DNA of 64,000 nt from Azospirillaceae bacterium (GTDB lineage Bacteria > Pseudomonadota > Alphaproteobacteria > Azospirillales > Azospirillaceae): assembly GCA_035645145.1 (NCBI GenBank), contig DASQNC010000016.1, positions 186,001 through 250,000 of the forward strand, given 5' to 3'. How positions within the stretch are numbered: position 1 is the first letter of the stretch; each line of letters begins with the position of its first letter. The translations under genes and the position numbers were made by a program. Below the pieces are notes generated by a model. It did no database searches. It was given only the letters and a program-made list of their open reading frames with translations, and was not told the DNA's origin. This document shows, one piece after another, positions 47,015 to 56,757 of the stretch.

Positions 47015-48910
47015 ATGTCAGAACCATCCTCCGCATCCATGTCCGAACCCCTTGCGGAGCCGCGGTCCGGCGGACGCACCCGTTCCGCGGGCCGTATGGG
47101 GCCGGGGGCGGGATCCGCAACGCAAAGGCCGTCCATCTGGCGCCGGATCGCCGCCGAGGTGCACCCGTTCCGGGCCGGCCTGCTGCTCCTGGCCGTTCTG
47201 TCCCTGCTGTCGGCCCCGCTCGCCCTGCTGACGCCCGTGCCGCTGCAGGTGGCGGTGGACTCGGTCCTGGGCGACCGGCCGCCGCCGGGTTGGCTCCGGG
47301 CCGTCCTGCCCGATGCCGCCGAATCGGGGGGGCGGCTGCTCTGGCTGTGCGCGGGCCTGGTGCTGGCGGTGGCGCTGGCCACCCAGGCGCACAAGGTGGT
47401 GCTCGGCGTGCTGCGCGACCTGACGGCGGAGCGGATGGTCTACGCGTTCCGCGCCAAGCTGTTCCTGCACCTGCAAAAGCTGTCGATGCAGCGGCATGAT
47501 GCCAAGGGGTCGGCTGCATCGATCTACAGCATCGAGCACGATGCCGGTGCGCTGCATGTGCTGGTGGTCTACATCCTGCTGCCGATCGTCTCGTCCGTGG
47601 CGACGTTGGTGGCCACGCTGGTCGTGACCGCGATGGTGAACCCGCGCATCGCCGCGGTGGCCTTGACCGTATCGCCGATCCTGGTGCTGCTGACCTGGTT
47701 CTCGGGCCGTCTGCTGCGGGACCGCTGGCATCAGGTGCACGAGCACGAAATGCAGGCCCTGTCGGTGGTGTCCGAAACCCTGGGGGCGCTGCGCATCGTG
47801 CGCCTGTTCGGGCAGGAACGGCGCGAGCAGCGGCGCTTCCAGGAACGCAACGCCCGGACGGTCAGGGTGCGGGTTCGGGCGCAGCTTGCCGAAAGCCTGG
47901 CCGGGCTCGGCATCGGCATGGTCATCGCGGCGGGCACCGCGGCGGTGCTGGTGATCGGCGCGATGGACGTCCAGGCGGGCCGGATCACGATGGGCGAACT
48001 GCTGCTGCTGATGGCCTATCTGGCGCAGCTCTATGTTCCGCTGGAAACCATGGGCAACCAGATCACCTCGCAGCAACGCGCGTTGGCGAACCTGGAACGC
48101 GCCTTCGCCCTGATGGACGAGGCGCCGACGCCGCCCGAGAACCCCAAGGCCCCCCACCGCGGCCGCGCCCGCGGCGAGATCGAATTCCGCCGCGTGTCCT
48201 TCTCCTACGGTCCCAACCTGCCGACACTGCGCGGCGTGGACGTCCGCATTCCGGCCGGCAGCCGCATCGGCATCGTCGGTCGCACCGGGGCGGGGAAAAG
48301 CTCGCTGATCACACTGCTGGCACGACTGTACGACCCCGACGAGGGCCAAGTGCTTCTGGACGGCGTGGACCTTCGGGACTGGCGGATCGACGACCTGCGC
48401 CGGCAATTCGCCGTGGTGGCCCAGGACACGGTGCTGTTTTCGGACACGGTAGCATCGAACATCGCCTATGCCCGGCCCGACGCCACCCGCGAGGAGGTGG
48501 AGCGGGCGGCCAGGCTGGCGGGCGCCCATGATTTCATCACCGGACTGCCCGACGGCTATGCCACCCTGTGCGGCGAGCGTGGCCAGCGCTTCTCCGGTGG
48601 CGAACGCCAGCGCATCGCGCTCGCCCGCGCCTTCCTGACCGACGCGCCGATCCTGATCCTGGACGAGCCGACCAGCGCGGTGGATCTGGCGACCGAAGCG
48701 GCGATCCTGAACGGGATCGAGCGGCTGATGCCGGGCCGCACCACGTTCCTGATCACCCACCGCCTGGCGGCGCTGGAGCATTGCGACCGGGTGCTGGTGC
48801 TGGCCGGCGGGCGGCTAGTGGCCGACACCACGGATGTGCAGGCCGTGGTGCGGGCCGCGGAGTCGGAGTTCGAATTCGGCCCGGGTCCGGAGTCGGGGGC
48901 CGGCGGCTGA
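47015..48910 (+). CDS. ABC exporter, fused membrane and ATPase domains
   Basis: 631 residues, half-transporter. About six spans (45-335) form the type I exporter domain; the ATPase follows with Walker A GRTGAGKSS near 430, Q-loop FAVVAQDTVLFSD, signature FSGGERQRIALARA near 528 and Walker B ILILDEPTSAVD near 550. The style resembles lipid A/multidrug (MsbA, LmrA-like) or peptide exporters; substrate unknown. A ~40-residue Ser/Arg-rich head is cytoplasmic. A second ATG lies at 47039. No partner gene. Confidence 0.93.
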   Translation: MSEPSSASMSEPLAEPRSGGRTRSAGRMGPGAGSATQRPSIWRRIAAEVHPFRAGLLLLAVLSLLSAPLALLTPVPLQVAVDSVLGDRPPPGWLRAVLPDAAESGGRLLWLCAGLVLAVALATQAHKVVLGVLRDLTAERMVYAFRAKLFLHLQKLSMQRHDAKGSAASIYSIEHDAGALHVLVVYILLPIVSSVATLVATLVVTAMVNPRIAAVALTVSPILVLLTWFSGRLLRDRWHQVHEHEMQALSVVSETLGALRIVRLFGQERREQRRFQERNARTVRVRVRAQLAESLAGLGIGMVIAAGTAAVLVIGAMDVQAGRITMGELLLLMAYLAQLYVPLETMGNQITSQQRALANLERAFALMDEAPTPPENPKAPHRGRARGEIEFRRVSFSYGPNLPTLRGVDVRIPAGSRIGIVGRTGAGKSSLITLLARLYDPDEGQVLLDGVDLRDWRIDDLRRQFAVVAQDTVLFSDTVASNIAYARPDATREEVERAARLAGAHDFITGLPDGYATLCGERGQRFSGGERQRIALARAFLTDAPILILDEPTSAVDLATEAAILNGIERLMPGRTTFLITHRLAALEHCDRVLVLAGGRLVADTTDVQAVVRAAESEFEFGPGPESGAGG

Positions 48911-48943
48911 TCGGCCGCCCGATCCATGGGATCGGGCCGTGCT

Positions 48944-49219
48944 CTAGACGTTCAGGTCCAGGTTCCAGCCGCGGCGCCGTTTCGCCTCGACGGCGCGGGC
49001 CTCGGTGCTGACACGCGCATCGGTTTTGTCCTCGTTGGGAGCCTTCCCGTGCGGGTCCACACGTCCGGAGGCCGCCGCCGCCTGCTTGGTCTGCGTCCGG
49101 GTCACCTTCGTGGTTTGGCTGGCGGCCGCGACGGTGGCAACCAACGCCTGCTGCACCGCCGTGGGCTGCGACTGGGTCGGGGCGGGGGGCAGAGGGGGCG
49201 GGTTCGGATTGATGATCAT
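48944..49219 (-). CDS. Small hypothetical protein, Pro/Ala-rich N-terminus
   Basis: 91 residues; unrecognised. Begins MIINPNPPPLPPAPTQSQPT, has an Ala/Thr/Gln-rich middle and a charged C-terminus ending RRRGWNLDLNV. AAGAGGA lies upstream of the ATG. No signal peptide or span; probably disordered. It sits between convergent-side neighbours without an obvious partner. Confidence 0.55.
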   Translation of the reverse strand: MIINPNPPPLPPAPTQSQPTAVQQALVATVAAASQTTKVTRTQTKQAAAASGRVDPHGKAPNEDKTDARVSTEARAVEAKRRRGWNLDLNV

Positions 49220-49511
49220 GCCGCGTCCTCTTCGACCGTCAGTTGCCGTGCAGGCCTTGCACCTCTTTCGAAAGAATAAGCCCGCCGGGGAATTTTGTCA
49301 CCGCCACACTTCCCCGACTTTTGGAGGGGCCGCGTCATGAGTGGTAACCTTTATGACATATGCTTGGACCGATGCGCCTCCGATCGTGTAATAGACAGGC
49401 AGCGCATGCGGGACAGGTGTTTGCCGAATAACCATGGTGCGCACCTCGTTGCACCGGGTCGGAACGATCCGGCCGCAGGCCGTCACGGGCGCAACAGGAG
49501 ACGAGGGTTCC
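49220..49511. other. Intergenic region before phaZ
   Basis: No gene supported. It contains GTCAT/ATGAC (49334-49338/49353-49357) around an AT-richer stretch (GGTAACCTTTATGACATATG), probably promoter or operator DNA for phaZ. A 62-codon minus-strand frame here lacks a ribosome-binding site. Confidence 0.4.
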
Positions 49512-50816
49512 TTGCTCTACCAGCTCTACGATCTGCAGCACGCCGCCCTGGCCCCCATGCGCTTCCTGGCCGAGGCAACCCAGGCCACCTTCCAACACCC
49601 GCTGGTTCCCGCCGCCTACACCCAGGCCGGCCGCGCGATCGCGGCGGGGGCGGAACTGCTGGAGCGGGTGACCCGGCGTTTCGGAAAACCCGAATTCGGC
49701 CTGCCCACCACCGTGATCGACGGGCGGGAGGTCGCGGTCACCGAGCGCGACGTCCTGGTGAAGCCGTTTTGCACATTGAAGCGGTTCGAACGTGCGACCG
49801 ACCGTGGCGATCCCAAGCTGCTGGTCGTGGCGCCGCTGTCCGGACACTACGCCACGCTGCTGCGCGGCACGGTCGAGGCGCTGCTGCCGGCGCACGACGT
49901 CTACATCACCGACTGGGTCAATGCCCGCAACGTGCCGCTGAGCGAGGGCCCCTTCGGGCTGGACGACTACATCGCCTACGTCATCGAGTTCCTGCGCCAT
50001 CTGGGCCCGAACACGCATGTGCTGGCCGTCTGCCAACCGGCGGTGCCGGTGCTGGCGGCGGTGTCGCTGCTGGCCCAGGCCGACGATCCGTGCCAGCCGG
50101 CCACCATGACGCTGATGGGCGGCCCGATCGACACCACGGCCGCCCCGACCCAACCGACCCGTCTGGCCGAAGCCCGGCCCCTGTCCTGGTTCGAGCGGAC
50201 CGTCGTCGCCACCGTCCCGCCCTGGTATCCGGGCGCCTTCCGCAAGGTCTATCCGGGCTTCATCCAGCTGACCGGGTTCATGTCCATGAACCTGGACCGG
50301 CATGTGGATGCGCACGTGAACCTGTTCCGGCATCTGGTCCGGGGGGACGGCGAGGGCGCCGATGCGCACCGCAAATTCTACGACGAGTACCTGTCGGTCA
50401 TGGATCTGCCGGCCGACTACTACCTGCAGACCGTCCAGCGGGTGTTCCAGGAACACCACCTGCCCAAAGGCTGCTTCACCTGGCGGGGCATCAAGGTCGA
50501 GCCGCAGGCGATCCGCAAGACCGGACTGATGACGGTCGAGGGCGAGCTGGACGACATCTCCGCGGTCGGCCAGACCTCGGCCGCGCACAGGCTGTGCAGC
50601 GGCATCCCCGCGGACAGGCGGGTGCAGCACCTGCAAAAAGGCGTGGGCCACTACGGCATTTTCAATGGCCGCAAGTGGCGCGAGGAGATCATGCCCCGCG
50701 TGCGCGACTTCATCCGCGCCAACGACGGCGGCGAGATCGCGCCGGCGCCCCTGCCGGCTGCGGCGCCGGCGATCCCGCGCCCGCGCACGTCCCCGGGAGG
50801 GCGGTCGCGCGCCTAG
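49512..50816 (+). CDS. phaZ: Intracellular poly-3-hydroxybutyrate depolymerase
   Basis: 434 residues from a TTG. The start gives LYQLYDLQHAALAP, the conserved PhaZ N-terminus, and GAGGG lies just upstream; an in-frame ATG at 49434 adds 26 unmatched residues. The catalytic Cys is in the lipase-box-like VLAVCQPAVP near residue 180; the C-terminal GHYGIFNGRKWRE carries the catalytic His. The enzyme mobilises cytosolic PHB granules, so the organism stores PHB. No other pha gene lies in the window. Confidence 0.93.
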   Translation: MLYQLYDLQHAALAPMRFLAEATQATFQHPLVPAAYTQAGRAIAAGAELLERVTRRFGKPEFGLPTTVIDGREVAVTERDVLVKPFCTLKRFERATDRGDPKLLVVAPLSGHYATLLRGTVEALLPAHDVYITDWVNARNVPLSEGPFGLDDYIAYVIEFLRHLGPNTHVLAVCQPAVPVLAAVSLLAQADDPCQPATMTLMGGPIDTTAAPTQPTRLAEARPLSWFERTVVATVPPWYPGAFRKVYPGFIQLTGFMSMNLDRHVDAHVNLFRHLVRGDGEGADAHRKFYDEYLSVMDLPADYYLQTVQRVFQEHHLPKGCFTWRGIKVEPQAIRKTGLMTVEGELDDISAVGQTSAAHRLCSGIPADRRVQHLQKGVGHYGIFNGRKWREEIMPRVRDFIRANDGGEIAPAPLPAAAPAIPRPRTSPGGRSRA

Positions 50817-50856
50817 GGCGAACCCGATCGGACAATCCGCTCCACCGGACAAGCAG

Positions 50857-50899
50857 ATGAAGCACGGGCCCGATCCCTTCGATCGGGCCCGTGCTTCAT
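50857..50899. terminator. 19-bp perfect inverted repeat between phaZ and glgA
   Basis: Arms 50857-50875 and 50881-50899, loop CCTTC. It stands between convergent genes and should stop transcription in both directions, although neither side has a long T-run. Confidence 0.8.
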
Positions 50900-50912
50900 G
50901 GGCGGACGGCCA

Positions 50913-52385
50913 TTACGACCGGAGCGAGCGGTACAGCGCGGCGTAGGCCTTGGCCGCGTGCTCCCAACTGTTGTCGCAGGCCATGCCGTTGCGCTGGAGC
51001 CGGCGCCAGAGGTCGGGTTGCCGGTACCGGCCGACGGCGCGCCCGACCGCCCATTCCAGCTCGTCCACGGTCGCGCGCTCGAAGGTGAAGCCGTTGGCGC
51101 GGCCCTCGCGGATGTCGGTCTCGTCCCCGTCCCGCACCGTATCCGCCAGCCCGCCGACCCGGCGGACCACCGGCACGGTGCCGTAGCGCAGGGCATACAT
51201 CTGCGTCAGCCCGCAGGGCTCGAACCGGGACGGCACCAACAGCGCATCCGAACCGGCCTGGATGAGGTGCGACAGTGGCTCGTCGTAGCCCAGCACCAGG
51301 CCGACCGCGCCCTTGTGCGCGTCGGCGTAGGCCCGGAACCGGTCCTCCAGTTCCCGGTCGCCCGATCCCAGCACGGCCAGTTGCCCGCCCGCCCCCAGCA
51401 GCCCCGGCAAGGCCTGGAGCACGAGATCGAGGCCCTTCTGCCAGGTCAGGCGGCTGACCACGCCGAACAAGGGTGCGTCCGCCCGCACCTCCAGCCCCAT
51501 CCGGTGCTGGAGCGCCGCTTTGGATGCGGCCTTCGCCTCGATCCGATCGGCATCGTAGGGGGCGGGAAGCGCCGGATCCGCCGCCGGGTTCCAGATCCCC
51601 GTGTCGATCCCATTGAGAAGCCCCACCAGATCGGCCCGGCGTTTGCGCAAGAGCCCGTCCAGCCCCATTCCGTCATCGGGGGTCGTGATCTCGTCCGCAT
51701 AGGTGGGACTGACGGTGGTGATCCTGTCCGCATAGAACAGGCCCGCCTTCAGGAATCCGATGCCGCCGTAATACTCCAGCCCCTCCATCGTGAAGGACCG
51801 GGGCGGCAGGGCCAGTGCACCAAGCAGGCCCGCGTCGAAGACGCCTTGGAAGGCGATGTTGTGGATGGTCGTGACGGTGGCCGGACGGGGACGGCCATCC
51901 TGCTCGAACACGAGATAGGCCGGTGCGAGACCGGCCTGCCAATCGTGGGCGTGCACCACGTCGGGGCGCCATCCGTCCCCGGCCCCGGCGAGCCCGATCC
52001 GGGCCGCGGCCCGGGATAAGGCGGCGAAGCGGAACGCGTTGTCCGGCCAATCCCGGCCGTCCGGCCCCGTGTAGGGGTTGCCGGCACGGCCGTACAGCGC
52101 CGGCTGGTCGAGGACCATGAGGTCGAGGCCCCCATCCGTCCCGCCCTCCAACCGCCCGGCCAGGATGCGCCCTTCGAGCCATCCGGCGGGCCCCGGCAGC
52201 CCGTCCACCCGTCCCAGGTCCCGCCACGCGACCCCGGCCCCCAGCACGGCGGGATGGCCCGGCACCAGGACCCGGGCGTCAAAGCCGTGGGCGCGGAGGG
52301 CGGGCGGCAGGGCGCCGACCACATCGGCCAACCCGCCGGTCTTGACCAGCGGGAACACTTCGGAAGCGACGAGCAGGATGCGCAT
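50913..52385 (-). CDS. glgA: Glycogen synthase
   Basis: 490 residues. GlgA is a GT5 enzyme adding glucose from ADP-glucose to glycogen. The N-terminal [22 protein letters not shown] has the KTGGL ADP-glucose-binding Lys near 15; later [13 protein letters not shown], a Rossmann [14 protein letters not shown] and [28 protein letters not shown] complete the fold. It is 22 bases downstream of glgC, one operon. glgB, glgP and glgX are not in the window. ATG 52385 starts at the conserved MRIL; five extra residues from 52400 are possible. Confidence 0.96.
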   Translation of the reverse strand: MRILLVASEVFPLVKTGGLADVVGALPPALRAHGFDARVLVPGHPAVLGAGVAWRDLGRVDGLPGPAGWLEGRILAGRLEGGTDGGLDLMVLDQPALYGRAGNPYTGPDGRDWPDNAFRFAALSRAAARIGLAGAGDGWRPDVVHAHDWQAGLAPAYLVFEQDGRPRPATVTTIHNIAFQGVFDAGLLGALALPPRSFTMEGLEYYGGIGFLKAGLFYADRITTVSPTYADEITTPDDGMGLDGLLRKRRADLVGLLNGIDTGIWNPAADPALPAPYDADRIEAKAASKAALQHRMGLEVRADAPLFGVVSRLTWQKGLDLVLQALPGLLGAGGQLAVLGSGDRELEDRFRAYADAHKGAVGLVLGYDEPLSHLIQAGSDALLVPSRFEPCGLTQMYALRYGTVPVVRRVGGLADTVRDGDETDIREGRANGFTFERATVDELEWAVGRAVGRYRQPDLWRRLQRNGMACDNSWEHAAKAYAALYRSLRS

Positions 52386-52407
52386 ACCGGCGGGCACCAC
52401 GGATCGT

Positions 52408-53679
52408 TCAGGTGTTCGCCGACAGGCGCGCGATGGCGTCGCGGGTGATCAGCGCGACGCCGCCCTCGCTGATGTCGAAGCGCTGGGCGTCCAGGTCCGG
52501 ATCCTCACCGACCACAAGCCCTTCCGGGATGGTCACGCCACGGTCCACCACCACCCGCCGCAGCCGGGCATGCCGGCCGATGGAGCAATCCGGCAGCACC
52601 ACCGCGCCCTCCAGCGTCGAGTAGGAGTTGACCCGCACATTGGAGAACAGCAGCGACCGCCGCACCGCGGCGCCCGAGATGATGCAGCCGCCCGAAATCA
52701 AACTGTCCATGGCATGGCCGCGGCGGTCGTCGTCGTCGAACACGAACTTCGCGGGGGGCAACTGTTCCTGGTAGGTGAAGATCGGCCAGTTCGGATCATA
52801 GAGGTTCAGGGCCGGGGTGACATTGGTGAGGTCCAGGTTGGCTTCCCAATAGGCGTCCACCGTGCCCACGTCGCGCCAGTACGGTTCCTTCTCCAGCGCG
52901 GTGATGACGCAGGAGTCCCGGAACGGGTGGGCCAGCACCTTCGCCCGGCTGATCAGGTAGGGGATGATGTCCCGGCCGAAGTCGCGCGAGGACGCGGGAT
53001 CGTTCGCGTCGCGCTGGAGCTGGTCGTACAGGAAGGCGGCGTTGAAGACGTAGATGCCCATGCTGGCCAGCGCCATGTCGGGATTCCCCGGCATGCCCGG
53101 CGGATCGGCGGGCTTTTCCAGGAAGCTGACGACGCGTCCGTCCGCATCCACGTCCATCACCCCGAAGCCCGTGGCCTGCATGCGCGGCACCTCGATGCAG
53201 GCCACGGTGCAGTCCGCGCCGCGCTGGATGTGGTCCCGCAGCATGGCGCCGTAATCCATCTTGTAGATGTGGTCCCCGGCCAGGATCACGACCCACTCGG
53301 CCCGATGGCTGCGCAGGATGTCCAGGTTCTGGAACACCGCGTCCGCCGTGCCCTGGTACCAACTGGTCTCGTCGATGCGCTGCTGGGCAGGCAGCAGGTC
53401 GACGTATTCGTTCATCTCGCCGCGCAGGAAGTTCCAACCCCGCTGCAGGTGCCGCAGCAGACTGTGGCTCTTGTACTGAGTCAGGACGCTGACGCGGCGG
53501 ATGCCCGAATTGAGACAGTTGGACAGGGCGAAGTCGATGATGCGGAACTTGCCGCCGAAATGGACGGCCGGCTTGGCCCGCCGGTCGGTCAGCGCACGCA
53601 GGCGGCTGCCCCTCCCGCCTGCCAGGATCAGTGCGATCGCCCGCCGCGTGGCCTGCCGCAGCTCCCGTTCATCCGCCAT
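52408..53679 (-). CDS. glgC: Glucose-1-phosphate adenylyltransferase
   Basis: 423 residues. GlgC makes ADP-glucose from glucose 1-phosphate and ATP, the committed step of glycogen synthesis. The N-terminal [24 protein letters not shown] is the allosteric/nucleotide-binding loop; [13 protein letters not shown], the catalytic-site [13 protein letters not shown] and a C-terminal left-handed beta-helix ([15 protein letters not shown]) follow. Upstream of the start there is a long spacer shared with the divergent amtB. Confidence 0.97.
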   Translation of the reverse strand: MADERELRQATRRAIALILAGGRGSRLRALTDRRAKPAVHFGGKFRIIDFALSNCLNSGIRRVSVLTQYKSHSLLRHLQRGWNFLRGEMNEYVDLLPAQQRIDETSWYQGTADAVFQNLDILRSHRAEWVVILAGDHIYKMDYGAMLRDHIQRGADCTVACIEVPRMQATGFGVMDVDADGRVVSFLEKPADPPGMPGNPDMALASMGIYVFNAAFLYDQLQRDANDPASSRDFGRDIIPYLISRAKVLAHPFRDSCVITALEKEPYWRDVGTVDAYWEANLDLTNVTPALNLYDPNWPIFTYQEQLPPAKFVFDDDDRRGHAMDSLISGGCIISGAAVRRSLLFSNVRVNSYSTLEGAVVLPDCSIGRHARLRRVVVDRGVTIPEGLVVGEDPDLDAQRFDISEGGVALITRDAIARLSANT

Positions 53680-53838
53680 AACGCCCCTTCCCCGAGCTCA
53701 TTTTCTTCGTATTCCAGCAAGCGGCCGGGCACCACCGGGAGGCCCGCCGCGGGGTCAAGCTGCCACACCGCCCGCCCGCGGCCAACCCGCCCAGGGGTAG
53801 TGCCATGGGCAGGCGATTCGGCAGAGGTCATACATCCC

Positions 53839-53855
53839 CGCACAAATGCTGTGCA
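53839..53855. promoter_or_regulatory. NtrC-type binding site upstream of amtB
   Basis: CGCAC-N7-GTGCA matches the NtrC half-sites TGCAC-N7-GTGCA at nine of ten defined bases. It lies about 115 bases upstream of the predicted -24 element, the usual enhancer distance. Confidence 0.55.
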
Positions 53856-53968
53856 GATCACGCGACGCAAAACACATCCGTCCGGAACAGCACAATAATT
53901 AGGCAAATGCGCACACCCGGGACGGGCGACGGACCGAAAGGATGAGTGTTTCCAGGGAGTTGTCGGTT

Positions 53969-53984
53969 CGGCACGCTTCTTGAT
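53969..53984 (+). promoter_or_regulatory. Sigma-54-type promoter of amtB
   Basis: CGGCACG-N4-TTGAT fits the -24/-12 consensus TGGCACG-N4-TTGCW, differing at the first base of -24 and the C of -12. It is about 70 bases upstream of the amtB start. The rest of 53680-54055 shows no gene. Confidence 0.65.
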
Positions 53985-54055
53985 GAGGGGACAGGGACCC
54001 GGCGTCCCGTCGCACGGCGGGGGTCGGACCCGTTGAACCTCGACGAGGGAAATCC

Positions 54056-55408
54056 ATGAAGCGCACCTTTGCCGCCCTTCCGCCGGCGCTGGCCGCCGCG
54101 CTCGCATTGGCGCCAATCCCCGCCCTGGCCCAGGGCGCGGCCCCCACGGTCGATCCCGGCGTGACCGCGTGGATGCTGACCTCGACCGCCCTTGTGCTGA
54201 TGATGACCATCCCGGGCCTCGCCCTCTTCTACGGGGGCATGGTGCGGAAGATGAACGTGCTGGCCACGGTCATGCAGAGCTTCGCGATCTGCTGCCTGGT
54301 CGCCGTGGTCTGGATGGTGGTCGGCTATTCGGTCGCCTTCTCCAACGGGAACCCGCTTTTCGGCGGCCTGGACCGGGTGCTGCTGACGGGCTTCGACTGG
54401 GCGGCCCCGTTCAAACTGGGCGGCGATCGGGAAACGGCGGTCCAGACCGCCATCCCGGAAAGCGTCTTCATCATGTTCCAGATGACGTTCGCGATCATCA
54501 CGCCGGCGCTGATCGCCGGGGCGTTCGCGGACCGGATGCGCTTCTCCTCGCTGCTGGTCTTCGTGGCACTGTGGTCGGTGCTGGTCTATTCGCCGGTCGC
54601 CCATTGGGTCTGGCACCCGGAAGGCTTCCTGTTCGCCTGGGGCGTTCTGGACTTCGCCGGGGGCACGGTGGTGCACATCAACGCCGGCGTGGCGGGGCTG
54701 GTGGCCGCGCTGGTGGTCGGCCGCCGCAAGGGATACCCGGCGGGCAACTTCGCCCCGCACAACCTGGTGCTGTCGCTGATCGGCGCGTCGCTGCTGTGGA
54801 TCGGCTGGTTCGGCTTCAACGCCGGGTCGGCGGTGGCCGCCGACGGGCGCGCGGGCATGGCCATGCTGGTCACCATGATCGCGTCGGCCGGCGGCGCGCT
54901 GGCATGGATGTTCGCCGAGTGGAGCGCCAAGGGGAAGCCGAGCGTGCTCGGCATCATCTCGGGCGCGGTGGCGGGCTTGGTGGCGGTCACCCCGGCGTCA
55001 GGCTTCGTCCTGCCCGGCCCGGCGCTGATCATCGGCGCTGCCGCCGGCCTGGTGTGCTACTGGGCCTCGACGTCGCTGAAGCACCGGTTCGGCTATGACG
55101 ACAGCCTGGACTGCTTCGGCGTCCACGGCATCGGCGGCATCGTCGGCGCACTTCTGACCGGCGTGTTCGCCCGCGGCATGTTCACCGCCACCGACGCGCT
55201 GCCCGACGGCGCCTCGTCCGGCCTTCTGGAAGGCAACGTCGGACAGTTGCTGGCGCAGTTCAACGGCGTCGCCATCACGGCGGCCTACTCGGCCATCGCC
55301 ACCTTCGTGATCCTGAAAGTGGTGGATGCGGTGATGGGCCTGCGCGTGGAGGAGGAGGTCGAGCGCGACGGCCTCGACCTGGCGCTCCACGGCGAGGTGG
55401 TCCACTGA
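54056..55408 (+). CDS. amtB: Ammonium transporter AmtB
   Basis: 450 residues. A cleavable signal peptide (ALALAPIPALAQG) precedes eleven spans. Amt hallmarks: FYGGMVRKMNVLATVMQS near the start, FDFAGG-like LDFAGGTVVHINAGVAGLVAALVVG near 205, and DDSLDCFGVHGIGGIVGALLTG near 345, with the twin His of the pore in the HINAG and HGIGG regions. AmtB conducts ammonium when nitrogen is low. A PII gene (glnK/glnB) normally precedes amtB but is not adjacent here. Confidence 0.96.
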   Translation: MKRTFAALPPALAAALALAPIPALAQGAAPTVDPGVTAWMLTSTALVLMMTIPGLALFYGGMVRKMNVLATVMQSFAICCLVAVVWMVVGYSVAFSNGNPLFGGLDRVLLTGFDWAAPFKLGGDRETAVQTAIPESVFIMFQMTFAIITPALIAGAFADRMRFSSLLVFVALWSVLVYSPVAHWVWHPEGFLFAWGVLDFAGGTVVHINAGVAGLVAALVVGRRKGYPAGNFAPHNLVLSLIGASLLWIGWFGFNAGSAVAADGRAGMAMLVTMIASAGGALAWMFAEWSAKGKPSVLGIISGAVAGLVAVTPASGFVLPGPALIIGAAAGLVCYWASTSLKHRFGYDDSLDCFGVHGIGGIVGALLTGVFARGMFTATDALPDGASSGLLEGNVGQLLAQFNGVAITAAYSAIATFVILKVVDAVMGLRVEEEVERDGLDLALHGEVVH

Positions 55409-55475
55409 CGTCAGGCCCCGGCGGGGGCCTGATGGAGGCATTCCGCGTCCCCTCCCGGCGCGGATGCCCGAACTC

Positions 55476-55506
55476 GGGCCCGGGACGAATGTCCCGGGCC
55501 CCTTTT
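55476..55506 (+). terminator. Terminator downstream of amtB
   Basis: An 11-bp perfect stem (55476-55486 with 55491-55501, loop GAAT) is followed by CTTTT. A first hairpin, TCAGGCCCC/GGGGCCTGA (55411-55419/55424-55432), comes right after the stop. Confidence 0.8.
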
Positions 55507-56732
55507 CATGCCTTGCGCAGGAACAGGGACGCCATCGGCACCAGCGCGTCGCACACCTGCTGCGCCTGCTGGGCGAAACGGTCCCAGGGCATGGCGGGAT
55601 CGACCGCCCTGTGGATGTCGCCGAAGCTCCGCACGCCATCGGCCCGCGCCAGGATCGGGCCCGCGAGCCGCGGCAGCGGCAGCTTGAGGGCGAGGCCGTC
55701 CAGATCCACCTCGGGCACCGCGCCCGGGCGCAGGGATTTGGCCAGCGCCTCCACCTCCGCCCCGCGGAGCACCGGCACATCGTCCGGCCCTTCGAAGACC
55801 GCGACGGCACCTGCAACCTCCGCCGGCCGCTTCAGATAGACGATGTGCTTGCGGATGTTGCCGGCCAACCGCTCGGCCAGGGCCCAGCGCGCGTCGCGGT
55901 CGAGGGGGGCCAGCCGCTTGAGCAGCCGCGGGTCGCCGATCAGGTTCGCGGGATCGTAGCGTGCGGGCTCGATGAGCGCCGTGGGCTCCAGCCCCGCCCC
56001 GCGGACCCAGGCCAGCAGCTCGGGCACGGTGTAGGGGCGGTCGCGCCCGTGCAGCAGCAGGTCGTACAGGCCGGCATCGCCCGCCGCGTGGTCGGCCAGA
56101 TGCGGGTTGCGGCGGAACCCGTTGGTGGCGGGAAGCTGGCGCAGCAGCCGGCGCGACAGGTCGATGCGCTCGGCGTCGGGCAGGTCCGGACCGGCCAGTT
56201 GCCGCAGCGCGTCCTGCAACGGATAGACGCCCGTGCGGCCGTAGGGGGCGTAGACCATCACCCCCATGCCGCCGCCCGGCGCCAGCACGCGTTCCAACGC
56301 CTTCAGACCGGCGTCCGGATCCTCCAGATGGTGCAGCACGCCGCAGCAGTCGATGTAGTCGAACGGCCCGCCGGCTGGCCCCAGATCCAGGAGCGAGCCC
56401 TGCCGGAACGTCACCGACGACAGCCCGCGGGCGGCCACGCGGGCGCGGGCGATCTCGATGGAGGCGGCCGACAGGTCCAGGTGCAGGATGGTGGCCGGCG
56501 ACCCGACGTCGGCGAACTGCTGGGCCAGCATGACGGTGGCATCGCCGGTTCCGCCGCCCGCCACCAGGATGCGCAACGGCCGCGCGAAATCCAGCCGGCC
56601 GCCGAACAGGAAGTGGTTCAGCTCGTCCCGGTGGCTGGGGCTGCCGGTGACCAGCCGCCGCGCCTCGTCCCGCGGGTCGCGGGCCGGGTAAGGATAACCT
56701 TCGTACTGGCGGGACAGGACGGGATCGGTCAT
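55506..56732 (-). CDS. SAM-dependent methyltransferase with C-terminal extension
   Basis: 408 residues. The methyltransferase core (~35-170) has motif I ILVAGGGTGDATVMLAQQ near 54, LHLDLSAASIEIAR and the CCGVLHHLEDPDAGLKALERVLAPGG post-motif. A ~220-residue C-terminal part with YDLLLHGRDRPYTVPELLAW and a winged-helix-like tail resembles methyltransferase regulatory domains found after class I enzymes in proteobacteria. The N-terminal YEGYPYP motif is typical of this group. The methyl acceptor is unknown. Confidence 0.8.
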   Translation of the reverse strand: MTDPVLSRQYEGYPYPARDPRDEARRLVTGSPSHRDELNHFLFGGRLDFARPLRILVAGGGTGDATVMLAQQFADVGSPATILHLDLSAASIEIARARVAARGLSSVTFRQGSLLDLGPAGGPFDYIDCCGVLHHLEDPDAGLKALERVLAPGGGMGVMVYAPYGRTGVYPLQDALRQLAGPDLPDAERIDLSRRLLRQLPATNGFRRNPHLADHAAGDAGLYDLLLHGRDRPYTVPELLAWVRGAGLEPTALIEPARYDPANLIGDPRLLKRLAPLDRDARWALAERLAGNIRKHIVYLKRPAEVAGAVAVFEGPDDVPVLRGAEVEALAKSLRPGAVPEVDLDGLALKLPLPRLAGPILARADGVRSFGDIHRAVDPAMPWDRFAQQAQQVCDALVPMASLFLRKA

Positions 56733-56757
56733 GGCCTCGGCTCCAACCGGGCCCGGA

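Noticed and set aside
49298-49486. A 62-codon minus-strand frame upstream of phaZ
   Set aside because: No ribosome-binding site, no recognisable residues and likely promoter DNA of phaZ.
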